Positions 8,819 to 17,230 of a DNA stretch of 64,000 nucleotides are shown here, in pieces (position 1 is the stretch's first letter; each line of letters opens with the position of its first letter). Origin of the DNA: Candidatus Uabimicrobium amorphum (GTDB taxonomy: Bacteria > Planctomycetota > Uabimicrobiia > Uabimicrobiales > Uabimicrobiaceae); contig NZ_AP019860.1 of the NCBI RefSeq assembly GCF_009002475.1, positions 6,152,501-6,216,500 of the forward strand, in the 5' to 3' direction. The notes beneath the pieces are model-generated. The model worked only from the letters and a program-made list of their open reading frames with translations, made no database searches and was not told where the DNA came from. The position numbers and the translations under genes are program-made.

Positions 8819-10627
8819 TTATTTTCTTGACAATATTAGTTCTTCCAATACGTGTGTAGCGAACTTCTGTAGTTCCGGTTTTGATTCATGGGCACTAACC
8901 CAAACAAAAAACTTTTGCACGCGCTCGTTTTGTAGATAATGTGATAGATTTCGTAGTGCTTGAGCCTTGATGTGATCTGATAGTGTCTTAGTATAAATGT
9001 TCGTGTGCAAAGTAAGTAAATCTTCGTTTAGATGCCTATAAGCAAAAGTTTCCAGTATTGTGAGTTGTATACTCTCTTCAGACTTTTGTAATAGCTGGAT
9101 GAGGAGTTTGTTGATTTTTTCACCAGGAACAAATCGGAGAGCCCATAATGCGTTTGTATGCAAAACTCTATTAGTTTCTGGTGCTAAAAAAAATGTAATA
9201 TGAGGTAAGATGGCGGTTGTTCCTACATTACCCAAAGCAAGAATAAAGATCGATTTCTCTTTTAAATCAACGGCATGTTGTAAATTTTTACTCAGGTACT
9301 CTACTATTTTTTTTTGCAGATTAGGTTTTGCAGTCTGACCGATATTGCCTATGGCAAGTATTGTCATGTATTTTGTGTTTTGGTCTTCTATTTTTTTATG
9401 ACAAATTTGTAGTGTTTCAAATATAATGGTGTTTGGTTTTTTCAAATAAACAAAAGCAGGTAAAATGAACCTAAGATGTTTAAGGTTTGTTGTTTGTATC
9501 TCGAGAACTTTGGCAATGGCTTTTTGCGTTTCGAGACTTCCCACCTCCATGAAAATGCTAATCATCAATTGAAAAACATCATCGTTGATAGGTTTGTATA
9601 AGAACTTTTTTGATAGTACCTCTACTGTTTCAGAAGAAAGATTCAACAACGCATGTATTTTTTGTCGTAGGCGATTTAATTTTTTTATATCGTTTTGAAA
9701 TAGTAAAATTTTTTGACTGATGGTTTGTAGAGTATCTTTACCAAGGATAATCTGCTGCTGCTCGCGAATAGAAACACTTTTTAGTAAGCTAGCGTCGCGT
9801 ACTTTTCTACGTAACATATTCATCTTGCTAATCAATAGGCGAATTTTCTCTGTGGGTACTTGGATAGTCTCAGTATAATTAAATTGGAATTTACTAACGG
9901 CTTGTGAAGTTTTTTTGCCGCTCAAAAAGCTACTTTTTGTTATATTGCCTTTGAGTTGCTGCATTCGTTTTTGACTTTTCAACCATACAGCACTGATGTC
10001 GGCTTTGTATTTTGCGATAAAATGGTTTTGTTGAACCTTTCGGGATTCTTGAAGGCTCCACATTTTGTTTATGTGTATATCCGTAGTCTTTTCGGTCGCA
10101 ATATAGCGGCCTTTGTATTTTCCATAGATACACTGTTCTATTGTCGACCACTCTTTTGTTGTAAAACTTTTTCCTGATAGAATCAATTGCCAGTAACAAA
10201 CCAGTAGTTTACAAAAATTTTTTTGGTGGCTGCTCCACTTAGGATCTATATAAATTTTTATAACTTTACCTGTGTCGTTCACCAGTAAATAAAACTTCTC
10301 AGCGGTGACCGCCATTAATTTTTTTCCTAGAGAATTATTCTGACCATCAATTACAAAACGAATATGATGATCACTAAGGCAACAGGCGAGTAATGTCAAA
10401 TTTTTTTCCTGCATCAGAACTGTCATTTCCCAGTTTCCATTGCAATATACTTCAAAATGACTGTCACTAGCGTTATTTTGTGGTAAATTTTCGCTAATGA
10501 AAGTTCCTATATCGGAGCTTTTAATGGTAAATACCATTTTTTTATATAAAGGAAAATGGTATTTACCAGTTCCTTGCGCCAACGATGACACAAGGAGGAA
10601 TATGAGAAGGATAAAAATTTTATACAT
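8819..10627 (-). CDS. Exported vitellogenin N-terminal (large lipid transfer) domain-like protein
   Basis: A 602-aa protein with signal peptide MYKIFILLIFLLVSSLAQG. The N-terminal third is beta-rich and includes FYLLVNDTGKVIKIYIDP, followed by a stretch resembling the segment of vitellogenins where the barrel passes to the helical domain. Residues about 390-600 are a superhelix of HEAT-like pairs with the signature ILALGNVGTTAILPHI and NALWALRFVP. Order and motifs match the Vitellogenin_N / LPD_N domain of vitellogenin, apoB and MTP, which binds lipid in animals; the assignment here is by eye. It starts 3 bases after the upstream stop with no clear ribosome binding site, so translation is probably coupled to the 10631-12088 gene. 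An extracytoplasmic lipid-handling role is inferred. Confidence 0.7.
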   Translation of the reverse strand: MYKIFILLIFLLVSSLAQGTGKYHFPLYKKMVFTIKSSDIGTFISENLPQNNASDSHFEVYCNGNWEMTVLMQEKNLTLLACCLSDHHIRFVIDGQNNSLGKKLMAVTAEKFYLLVNDTGKVIKIYIDPKWSSHQKNFCKLLVCYWQLILSGKSFTTKEWSTIEQCIYGKYKGRYIATEKTTDIHINKMWSLQESRKVQQNHFIAKYKADISAVWLKSQKRMQQLKGNITKSSFLSGKKTSQAVSKFQFNYTETIQVPTEKIRLLISKMNMLRRKVRDASLLKSVSIREQQQIILGKDTLQTISQKILLFQNDIKKLNRLRQKIHALLNLSSETVEVLSKKFLYKPINDDVFQLMISIFMEVGSLETQKAIAKVLEIQTTNLKHLRFILPAFVYLKKPNTIIFETLQICHKKIEDQNTKYMTILAIGNIGQTAKPNLQKKIVEYLSKNLQHAVDLKEKSIFILALGNVGTTAILPHITFFLAPETNRVLHTNALWALRFVPGEKINKLLIQLLQKSEESIQLTILETFAYRHLNEDLLTLHTNIYTKTLSDHIKAQALRNLSHYLQNERVQKFFVWVSAHESKPELQKFATHVLEELILSRK

Positions 10628-10630
10628 TTT

Positions 10631-12088
10631 TTAACGCTTTGCTGAAGCAAAAAAACTAGCGTCAGCCCCGACTTTAAAACCTGGTGTTAATAGCATTTTT
10701 TCATTCTTTTCCATGTACTTGTTATAGCGGATACCTTTTTGGAGAGGTTTATCAAGCATGACGTTTGTCATTCCTGTTATGGGATCTAAGACAACTTTCG
10801 GTATTACGGCCTTAATATCAAAAGTATCTGCTAATTCTTCAAAAGGAATGTCTTGAGAGAATACGATTGGGGCAAAAAGATCATAACTGTTACTGATACC
10901 TTTAAACCGAAAAATTGTTTTGCGTGTCTCTTTGGATGATATGATGGTAACTCCTCCGGCTTTTACTGCTTTTGTGGCAATATAAGGTTGTACATAGCCA
11001 CCTAGAGCACTCACCGTCATTTTACCACTGATTTCTCTATAAAATTTTGCTCCCTTGGAGGTGAAATTTATTCCCGCTTCCCCTTTTAAAGGAATGCGTA
11101 CATCTACAATAGTGATAGCAATTCTTACCCCTGCTTCGGCAACAACAGCATCAATGGATACGTTTGCAAAACCCTCCAATTTGGCATAAGGAGTTATTGT
11201 TGCATTTAATGAAGTTTCTCTTAGGCTGAAGGTATAACCAGCGCTGTATTCCAGACCGACTTCCCCTGCTGCTCCAACTTCTACCCCTATCGAGATAGCA
11301 CCAACAATAGGTATGCTAAATCGTGGTGAAGTTACCCGAAATCCTTCCCAGGAAAATTTGTCCCCCCAAGAATTACTTTTTTCGGGAACGTTTATCTTTG
11401 AAGATAAGTCAAGTCGATCTTCTATTTTTACCTTTGGCAACTCCACATATTCTTGTACCGGAGGAAATTGATCTTTTCCTAAAACTTTCAAGTGCGCATT
11501 TAACGATACAAAACTAGAGTTATCCGAATTTGCTTCAACTTTTCCATGGAATATCTGAAAGTTCCGGCCCCATAGATACCCTTTTAACTCGGAGTCGAGA
11601 AGAAAGTATCCACGATTTGGTTGGTTTCTCATGGATATCGCGTTGTCAAAATGTACTTTGATTTTATCAACACCGATTTTTTCTTTTGATGCAAATTCCC
11701 AGGTAAAAACTTTTGAATCTTCAGGATTCATCAGTCCTAAACCTTTTTGTGGGGAAGTAAATGCAGTTGCTTGCGCTTCGAGAGCATCTTGGTCGGTGGT
11801 ATCATCGAGAGATACAACTTGTTGTTCATCGCGTAGACTGTGGCCTATTTCATTTAAGCCTTTCTCTAACTCATTAAGAAACACTATGTCTTCTTCTGTG
11901 AGAGGTCGTTCCACAGGTTCTCCTGTTAGGGCAAGTCCATCTGGCTTACTTTCGTAAGTGGCATCACTGAGATCAGAAAGAGAAAAAGGTTTATATTCAA
12001 TTTTTGTATCAGATGCTTCTTGTGCGAAGGTAAAGGTGATAAACAATACCAAAAACATCAATGGTTTTGCTAAAAATTGTGTCGCCAT
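10631..12088 (-). CDS. Exported beta-rich partner of the vitellogenin-like protein
   Basis: A 485-aa protein with a signal peptide (LAKPLMFLVLFITFTFAQ) and AAAGGA before the ATG. An acidic, low-complexity region (residues about 25-110) precedes a long run of alternating beta-strands. The strands include ISIGVEVGAAGEVGLEYSAG and VRIAITIVDVRIPLKGEAG, which could line a cavity or barrel. The C-terminus ends in KMLLTPGFKVGADASFFASA, the same PGF-type strand motif seen in the Ig-like proteins at 176-1963 and 4831-6531. Translational coupling to the vitellogenin-like gene suggests the two act together. No named family recognised. Confidence 0.75.
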   Translation of the reverse strand: MATQFLAKPLMFLVLFITFTFAQEASDTKIEYKPFSLSDLSDATYESKPDGLALTGEPVERPLTEEDIVFLNELEKGLNEIGHSLRDEQQVVSLDDTTDQDALEAQATAFTSPQKGLGLMNPEDSKVFTWEFASKEKIGVDKIKVHFDNAISMRNQPNRGYFLLDSELKGYLWGRNFQIFHGKVEANSDNSSFVSLNAHLKVLGKDQFPPVQEYVELPKVKIEDRLDLSSKINVPEKSNSWGDKFSWEGFRVTSPRFSIPIVGAISIGVEVGAAGEVGLEYSAGYTFSLRETSLNATITPYAKLEGFANVSIDAVVAEAGVRIAITIVDVRIPLKGEAGINFTSKGAKFYREISGKMTVSALGGYVQPYIATKAVKAGGVTIISSKETRKTIFRFKGISNSYDLFAPIVFSQDIPFEELADTFDIKAVIPKVVLDPITGMTNVMLDKPLQKGIRYNKYMEKNEKMLLTPGFKVGADASFFASAKR

Positions 12089-12190
12089 TGTAATCCTTTC
12101 AAATGAAATTAATACATTGAATTTTTTTGTTTCCTTCCAACTATTACTTTAGTTGTGATACATGAAGTGTCTAATTATATCCAACTGTAT

Positions 12191-12224
12191 AATTCCTGAA
12201 AAACTCATGAGTTTTTCAGGAATT
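12191..12224 (-). terminator. Perfect 34-bp palindrome after the second tail-fibre-like gene
   Basis: AATTCCTGAAAAACTCA (12191-12207) is immediately followed by its exact reverse complement (12208-12224). It begins 9 bases past the stop codon at 12233, and a partial copy (TTTTTCAGGA) adjoins it. Position suggests an intrinsic terminator or attenuator before the vitellogenin-like pair. The T run is weak. Confidence 0.55.
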
Positions 12225-12232
12225 TTTCAGGA

Positions 12233-14491
12233 TTACTTTGTACTCATTTTTTTCACAAGTTTTTCTAACAGTTCAATTCTTTTATCTTGCAACTCCATCT
12301 TTTGCTCTTGAGATTTTATTTTCTTTTCCTGATTGATGGTGTATAGTGTCAGCTCTTCAATTTTTTGCAATAATTTTGTTTGCATTTTGCCTACAGGAAC
12401 GCCATTTTTCTTGACTTCTGCCTCGGAAGGAATATCTGGGAGATGCTTGTGTTGTTTGATCTGTTGTTCTACTTGTTCAAGAGGCATTAGTTGATAGTTG
12501 TCATCAAATACAAAATCAGCCCATCCATCCACTGAAATTTCAACTTCTTCTGCTTTGACTTTACCTTTTGCAGCTAATAAAAATCCGGGCTGTGGATTAC
12601 AGCCAATACCCAACGAGTAATTGATTTTTGTACTTCCATTGATGGTCAATGTTACCCCTGGGGTAGGTGTTGCATTGAAGGCTGCCCAACCGTCTTTGTC
12701 CACCTGAAAGCCCTTGAGGTTTACCGCTCCATTGACAGCTAATGCTACTCCTGGGGTAGGTTTGGCATGGAAGGCTGCCCAGCCACCTTTATCTATCTCG
12801 AAACTTTTTAATTTGACAGTGGCACTCATGCTACTTGCTCCACTGACAGAACCGTTTAAGTTTATCAGAGAACCGCTAATATTCACTTTACCTTGTGATA
12901 ATCCTATGGACGCACCACCGGATGTTGTTAAGCCTAAAGAAGGCTTACCGTATATATTTCCGCTATCGCTGATGGAAAATTTTAGTTTATCTTCGCCATC
13001 GACAATGGCAAATGCTGTTCCATAACCTCTGGAGAATTTCGCCTTAAATAGAGCTGCTTTATCCATAACGTTTCTGGTTTCAGAGACGATCCCATCAACC
13101 TTCCGCAATTTATATCGTATGTCACCTGGTATTTCAGGGTGACTTACATGTAAAATACTTCCTGTATTTGTTGAACCTACTATATCTAATCTGGCAGAAG
13201 GATTACTTGTTCCAATACCAACTTGTCCATTTAAATGGATCATTTTTGAAACGACTTGCAATTTATTGCCGGAGGAAACGAGCCCTATACCTTTTGATTC
13301 CCCAAAATAAGTGTCGTTACCAAATTTAGCATATGGGCCGTCTGCATGGTTACTGCGAAAAACAGCTACCTCTCTGGAATTTCCAGGATTTACATATAGC
13401 TTACCTATCAAGTCTGTTGTTCCTACGACCGTTAGCAGTGAAGATGCATGACTGTTTATTTTGACTTTAGCACTTCCGCTAGAAGTTTTGGACATTTCTA
13501 GAAAAGTATACTTCCCAGGGATAGTTATTCTGAACTTTCGATCATCATCATTTTCAGTGTAAGGTACATCGATAGAATATCGACCGTCCTTATACACATT
13601 ACTAGGTTCACCAAAAGTGATTTTGGGATAGCTTGCTCCAATATGCAACATTGATTTCGGGTTGTGTGTGCCGATTCCCATTTTATATCTAAAATATGTT
13701 CTACCATCCTCTTTGAAAATTACAGGTGTCAATTTTGTTTTAGCAACGTAAAAATTTAGTGTTCCGCCTTCTTCGGGAGCTAACTGCCAACGGTTGTCGC
13801 TATTGTCAAAATTGATAAGTTTTACTCCTAAGCGATTTTTAACGGTGGCATTACCCTCAACATATAGTACATCGTCTTTAGGAAGTGCACTTGGGTATCT
13901 AATCGTGCCAATGCCTACAGTACCATTGGTATTGATACAAAACACATCTTTTTTACCTGTTAAATCTGATATGTAAAAACTACCTGTATGTGACATAATT
14001 GCCCAATTTCTTTTTTTGGTGTCTAAATGTAGGGCGGAAACTTCAGTATCAGTAGTTTTTAAACGTAAAATTCGGCCCATTGTTGAATCTTCGCCATCAA
14101 CAACGAGGTGACTTTTTACATGTAAACGATTTTTTATGGTAGCATTACCTTCAACATATAGTGCTTCACTTTTCGGTAGTGCGTTGGGGTATCTAATCGC
14201 GCCAATTCCTACAGTACCGCTGGTATTGATACAAAATATATCTTTTTGGCCTGTGATGTCTGATACATAAAAGTTACCGGTATGTGACATGATTGCCCAG
14301 TTTCTCTTTGTATTGTCTAAGAAAAGAGCGGTTGGTTTTTCTGAGTTTGATCTTATATATACCTTGCGTCCGTCAATATTTATTCTTTCGGCTTCCGGAC
14401 TAAAAATTTTACAACCATTGCCTAAATCCACTTGCCCTTGGAGACAAATAAGCAAGTTAAGTATAACAATCGTGATAATAGCTTTTCTCAT
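12233..14491 (-). CDS. Exported tail-fibre-like adhesin, second copy
   Basis: A 752-aa paralogue of the 6778-8781 protein. GGGAG precedes the ATG and a signal peptide (MRKAIITIVILNLLICLQG) follows. Residues 55-126 and 153-224 are close repeats (RNWAIMSHTG, FCINT, TVGIG, LYVEGNAT). A shorter pair of roughly 30-aa units (GGWAAFHAKPTPGV, DGWAAFNATPTPGV) lies near residues 560-625. The C-terminal module (about 643-752) has WADFVFDDNYQLMPL, HLPDIPSEAEV and LLQKIEELTLYTI, and a terminal coiled coil. It is probably a trimeric surface fibre. With the 6778-8781 gene it brackets the vitellogenin-like pair on the same strand. Confidence 0.85.
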   Translation of the reverse strand: MRKAIITIVILNLLICLQGQVDLGNGCKIFSPEAERINIDGRKVYIRSNSEKPTALFLDNTKRNWAIMSHTGNFYVSDITGQKDIFCINTSGTVGIGAIRYPNALPKSEALYVEGNATIKNRLHVKSHLVVDGEDSTMGRILRLKTTDTEVSALHLDTKKRNWAIMSHTGSFYISDLTGKKDVFCINTNGTVGIGTIRYPSALPKDDVLYVEGNATVKNRLGVKLINFDNSDNRWQLAPEEGGTLNFYVAKTKLTPVIFKEDGRTYFRYKMGIGTHNPKSMLHIGASYPKITFGEPSNVYKDGRYSIDVPYTENDDDRKFRITIPGKYTFLEMSKTSSGSAKVKINSHASSLLTVVGTTDLIGKLYVNPGNSREVAVFRSNHADGPYAKFGNDTYFGESKGIGLVSSGNKLQVVSKMIHLNGQVGIGTSNPSARLDIVGSTNTGSILHVSHPEIPGDIRYKLRKVDGIVSETRNVMDKAALFKAKFSRGYGTAFAIVDGEDKLKFSISDSGNIYGKPSLGLTTSGGASIGLSQGKVNISGSLINLNGSVSGASSMSATVKLKSFEIDKGGWAAFHAKPTPGVALAVNGAVNLKGFQVDKDGWAAFNATPTPGVTLTINGSTKINYSLGIGCNPQPGFLLAAKGKVKAEEVEISVDGWADFVFDDNYQLMPLEQVEQQIKQHKHLPDIPSEAEVKKNGVPVGKMQTKLLQKIEELTLYTINQEKKIKSQEQKMELQDKRIELLEKLVKKMSTK
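13820..14329 (-). repeat. Two direct repeats in the 12233-14491 gene
   Basis: Bases 14114-14329 (residues 55-126) and 13820-14035 (residues 153-224) encode 72-aa units with the same motif order, separated by a 26-aa spacer. They are more diverged than the 273-bp repeats in the paralogue, so the two duplications were probably independent. Confidence 0.8.
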
Positions 14492-14665
14492 TTACTACTC
14501 CCAAAATTTTATATAAAAATAAAACTAATTATATATCTTATAAAAAACAAAAAACGTGTTTTATTTCAATGAAAATTTCCTAAGGAAATCCCTTATTTTT
14601 GTAGGGGAAAACGATCACTCTTGTTATAACGTTATATTCAGAAAAGCTTTAGCTGATAACTCCTA

Positions 14666-14992
14666 CTACAAAAAGGAACAGCAATTAAATATCTCACAGC
14701 CGCGAAGCGCCATGTCACAGTTTCGATCCATTACATACAAACCCATTCTGATATGGTCCTTCGTGGACTTTTTTTTCTCCTCCATAAGTAGCATATTTGC
14801 CTGACGACACGCCGCAAACCTTTGACGGATCTTCTTTATCGAATTGTATACACCATTTTGCGCGACAGTTTTTTTCGCATATTCAGAACAAGAGTCGAGA
14901 CCATGTAGTACACGGTGCGCACAACAAAAACCTTTATAGGGCGATATGTATTTCTGGTAACCATTGATGGCATGAATTGCTAACGTTTTCAT
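14666..14992 (-). CDS. yidD: YidD-family protein (membrane insertion factor-like), copy 1
   Basis: A 108-aa protein. The start at 14992 has a strong GGAGG seven bases upstream; a longer frame lacks one. The core AIHAINGYQKYISPYKGFCC, then SCSEYAKKTVAQNG and a basic IKKIRQRFAAC helix, match YidD (DUF37), the small membrane-associated factor that helps YidC/Sec insertion. The family's usual Pro-Ser-Cys-Ser is Asp-Ser-Cys-Ser here. An extra C-terminal tail ends in C-x6-C-E-x3-CC, also present in the second copy at 51422-51793. It lies downstream of htpG behind a terminator, not in the usual rnpA-yidC neighbourhood. Confidence 0.75.
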   Translation of the reverse strand: MKTLAIHAINGYQKYISPYKGFCCAHRVLHGLDSCSEYAKKTVAQNGVYNSIKKIRQRFAACRQANMLLMEEKKKSTKDHIRMGLYVMDRNCDMALRGCEIFNCCSFL

Positions 14993-15076
14993 TTTTTTCC
15001 TCCTATTGTTTTTGAACAACCCTAGTGACATGGTCAAACGCATGTAAAATTTACGACTTGTGTCACAGAAATAACA

Positions 15077-15112
15077 TCAACTCCCAGAGCAAAATATTTC
15101 TCTAGGAGTTGA
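15077..15112 (-). terminator. htpG terminator
   Basis: TCAACTCCCAGAG (15077-15089) pairs with CTCTAGGAGTTGA (15100-15112), giving an 8+4 bp stem with one mismatch. It lies about 20 bases past the htpG stop codon and before the yidD-like gene. Confidence 0.7.
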
Positions 15113-15134
15113 CGCAATAAACATTGCCTCCGTC

Positions 15135-16919
15135 TCAATCGCTAACAATCAACTCCACCAATGTTAAGATCCCATTATCAAGTAGTTGCAGCTCGCGGTT
15201 CGTCAGTGGATGATGTCCCATCTGTAGTGCCTGGACATAGAGCACTTTGACCACAGTTTCTAGTACACATGGGTCTTTGATCGTGGCCAATTTTTTCACC
15301 AGCGGGTTGTTTAAGTTAAAGCACAGTTGTGCTGTATAAGTCGCCTGTGCCATGTTGTATTCCATTTGTTGTAGAACCTCTCCCCAATGACCGTTGGCAA
15401 TGTCTTTCGATTTTTGTACAAAGCGAATCGCCATACCTGTTTCATCATTGCTGTACATGGTTGCTAAACTATGTGGACTAAATTTTTTGATTTCGGCACG
15501 GCATTTATGTTCTTGCAGTACCAAATCAGCAATGCGAATAAATTCTGCAAAGTCACTACGTTCGTTTAGAGTGATATCTTCTAAATCGTGAATGAAATCT
15601 TCACTATCAACACATTTTGTGTACTCCTGTGGGAATTCTTGATGGAATTTGCGTAGCAAATCAGCATCGTATATGTAACCGGCGTTGATGATGCACTCTT
15701 TTTCGGAACTCGCCACCGGAGCAATTTGCCGAAAACAATCCACACTGTTGGTGTATTTCACCGCGGCATTTTGTTGGCGATATTCGCCTAAGGTCATTTG
15801 CCCTAGAGTTGTTTCGAAGGTAAATAAATCGATAAACAGATGAAAACACTCGTTGTCTTCCAGTGCCAAAGACTTTAGCGAACGTGCGTGGCATGCCATG
15901 ATTTTTTTCATCAGCAGTGGTTGCTCTTTGGCTGTTTTCACCAGATACTCGCGAAAGCAATTATCAAGTGCGCTACGCGCTTGTCGTAACTTACTGTCTT
16001 TTTGAAATGTTTCCCGAGAAGCATTGGGAGTAATTTCACTGAAGTTTAAAATTAACTTAAACGGGTGCGCTAATGGCGAGCGCAAATCCTGGCTGTTTTG
16101 TGTGAGGAACATATTTTTCAGATAGATGCGGTCGTCACTTTTGCTATTGACACTGACTTCATGAGCCACAACGTATGCCGTACCACTCACACCCGCTTCT
16201 TTGATTTCAAAACAATCCAGAAAATGACAACCAAACTCGTTTTGCCCCTCCTGCATCATCGCTTGCTTTTTGGCTTCGATGTTGACATAGTTTTTTTCCC
16301 AAGGTGCCTTACCATCATTGACCCGCTCGTTGCGTCTTCCTTCCACCAAGGAAATGGGATAGGGCAGCAACTTACCGTATTTGTAAATGAGTTTGTGTAA
16401 ATACTCATAGTCAAATAAATGCTTACTTTCCTCGGTAGCGCGTAAGAAAATCTTGGTGCCAATTTCGACATCACTATCAATTTTTTCCACGGTATAGCTT
16501 CCATTTTTTTTGCAGTGCCACTTCAGCACATCATCAGGAGTTTTTACCGAACGCGTAATAATTGTCACTTCGTCGCTAATCAGAAAACACGACAACATGC
16601 CAATTCCAAAGCAGCCAATCGCCTCTTCATTGTCACTTTTTGAGCTACTACCAATTGTAGAGAGAAACATATGAATCTCTTTTTCTGTTAGGCCACAACC
16701 ATTGTCGCTATTTATAAGCGTTGGTAGCTCACCGGGAATGATCTCAAGGTGAATACGCCCTTGCGGAGTGTCGTCTGTTGTTGCACTTTGTCGCATGACA
16801 ATGGCATCGGTATTGTTTTGGATGATTTCGCGGACAAAAACATCTGCGCTGCTATATAGACTTTTCGATAGGATGTTGGTGATGACTCTCTCGGTATCCA
16901 TTTGTAGTTTGTAACTCAT
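15135..16919 (-). CDS. htpG: HtpG / Hsp90-family chaperone, divergent
   Basis: A 594-aa Hsp90-type ATP-dependent chaperone. The N-terminal GHKL ATPase motifs are intact: FVREIIQNNTDA (Glu31, Asn35, Asp38), SDNGCGLT (Asp72-Gly76), STIGSSSKS and IGCFGIGMLSCF (Gly102-Gly107). A middle domain with ITPNASRETFQKDSKLRQAR follows. The C-terminal third is diverged, but the length is close to bacterial HtpG (about 620 aa). AAGGAGA lies 7 bases before the ATG. The promoter region carries GCGTCGTATTGAAAAATAAAC about 35 bases upstream of the start, shared with other genes in this window. Confidence 0.88.
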   Translation of the reverse strand: MSYKLQMDTERVITNILSKSLYSSADVFVREIIQNNTDAIVMRQSATTDDTPQGRIHLEIIPGELPTLINSDNGCGLTEKEIHMFLSTIGSSSKSDNEEAIGCFGIGMLSCFLISDEVTIITRSVKTPDDVLKWHCKKNGSYTVEKIDSDVEIGTKIFLRATEESKHLFDYEYLHKLIYKYGKLLPYPISLVEGRRNERVNDGKAPWEKNYVNIEAKKQAMMQEGQNEFGCHFLDCFEIKEAGVSGTAYVVAHEVSVNSKSDDRIYLKNMFLTQNSQDLRSPLAHPFKLILNFSEITPNASRETFQKDSKLRQARSALDNCFREYLVKTAKEQPLLMKKIMACHARSLKSLALEDNECFHLFIDLFTFETTLGQMTLGEYRQQNAAVKYTNSVDCFRQIAPVASSEKECIINAGYIYDADLLRKFHQEFPQEYTKCVDSEDFIHDLEDITLNERSDFAEFIRIADLVLQEHKCRAEIKKFSPHSLATMYSNDETGMAIRFVQKSKDIANGHWGEVLQQMEYNMAQATYTAQLCFNLNNPLVKKLATIKDPCVLETVVKVLYVQALQMGHHPLTNRELQLLDNGILTLVELIVSD

Positions 16920-17230
16920 GCTATTCTCCTTGATTCTCGCATTTGCATTTTTTGTTTATTTTTCAATACGACGCTTGAAGAACAAAATTTTGTATTTTGT
17001 AATAGGAAAATAGTGGGGGATTTTCAATCGAGTTTTGATAATACTGTATGCGATGATTTCTCCAGCGGCTAATCGCCGCTGGATCTTCCGTACACGGAGA
17101 GTTTACGTATATAAAAAAGTGTCGAAAAGACGCAACTTTAGTTCGGGCCAATGGGCACGAGCGTTTTTTCTTATGAAGAGCTACGTTGTGGTATGGTGAA
17201 ATCAGTTGACGAAATAACGTAAAACTGCTG
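16920..17230. other. Intergenic region between caspase gene 1 and htpG
   Basis: It holds the htpG promoter motif at 16954-16974 and a GC-rich perfect 9-bp hairpin (TCCAGCGGC 17061-17069 with GCCGCTGGA 17075-17083). The hairpin is probably the terminator of the caspase-WD40 gene ending at 17231. A 62-codon minus-strand frame overlaps the promoter motif and has no ribosome binding site, so it is not called. Confidence 0.5.
16954..16974 (-). promoter_or_regulatory. GTCGTATTGA promoter-type motif upstream of htpG
   Basis: On the minus strand this reads GCGTCGTATTGAAAAATAAA. Almost the same 20-mer lies upstream of the 25114-26202 gene and the receiver gene at 50957. It ends about 35 bases before the htpG start. 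It could be the -10 region of a dedicated sigma factor or an operator. Confidence 0.6.

Noticed and set aside
16963..17151. 62-codon minus-strand frame upstream of htpG
   Set aside because: It overlaps the promoter motif, has no ribosome binding site, and its composition does not look like protein.
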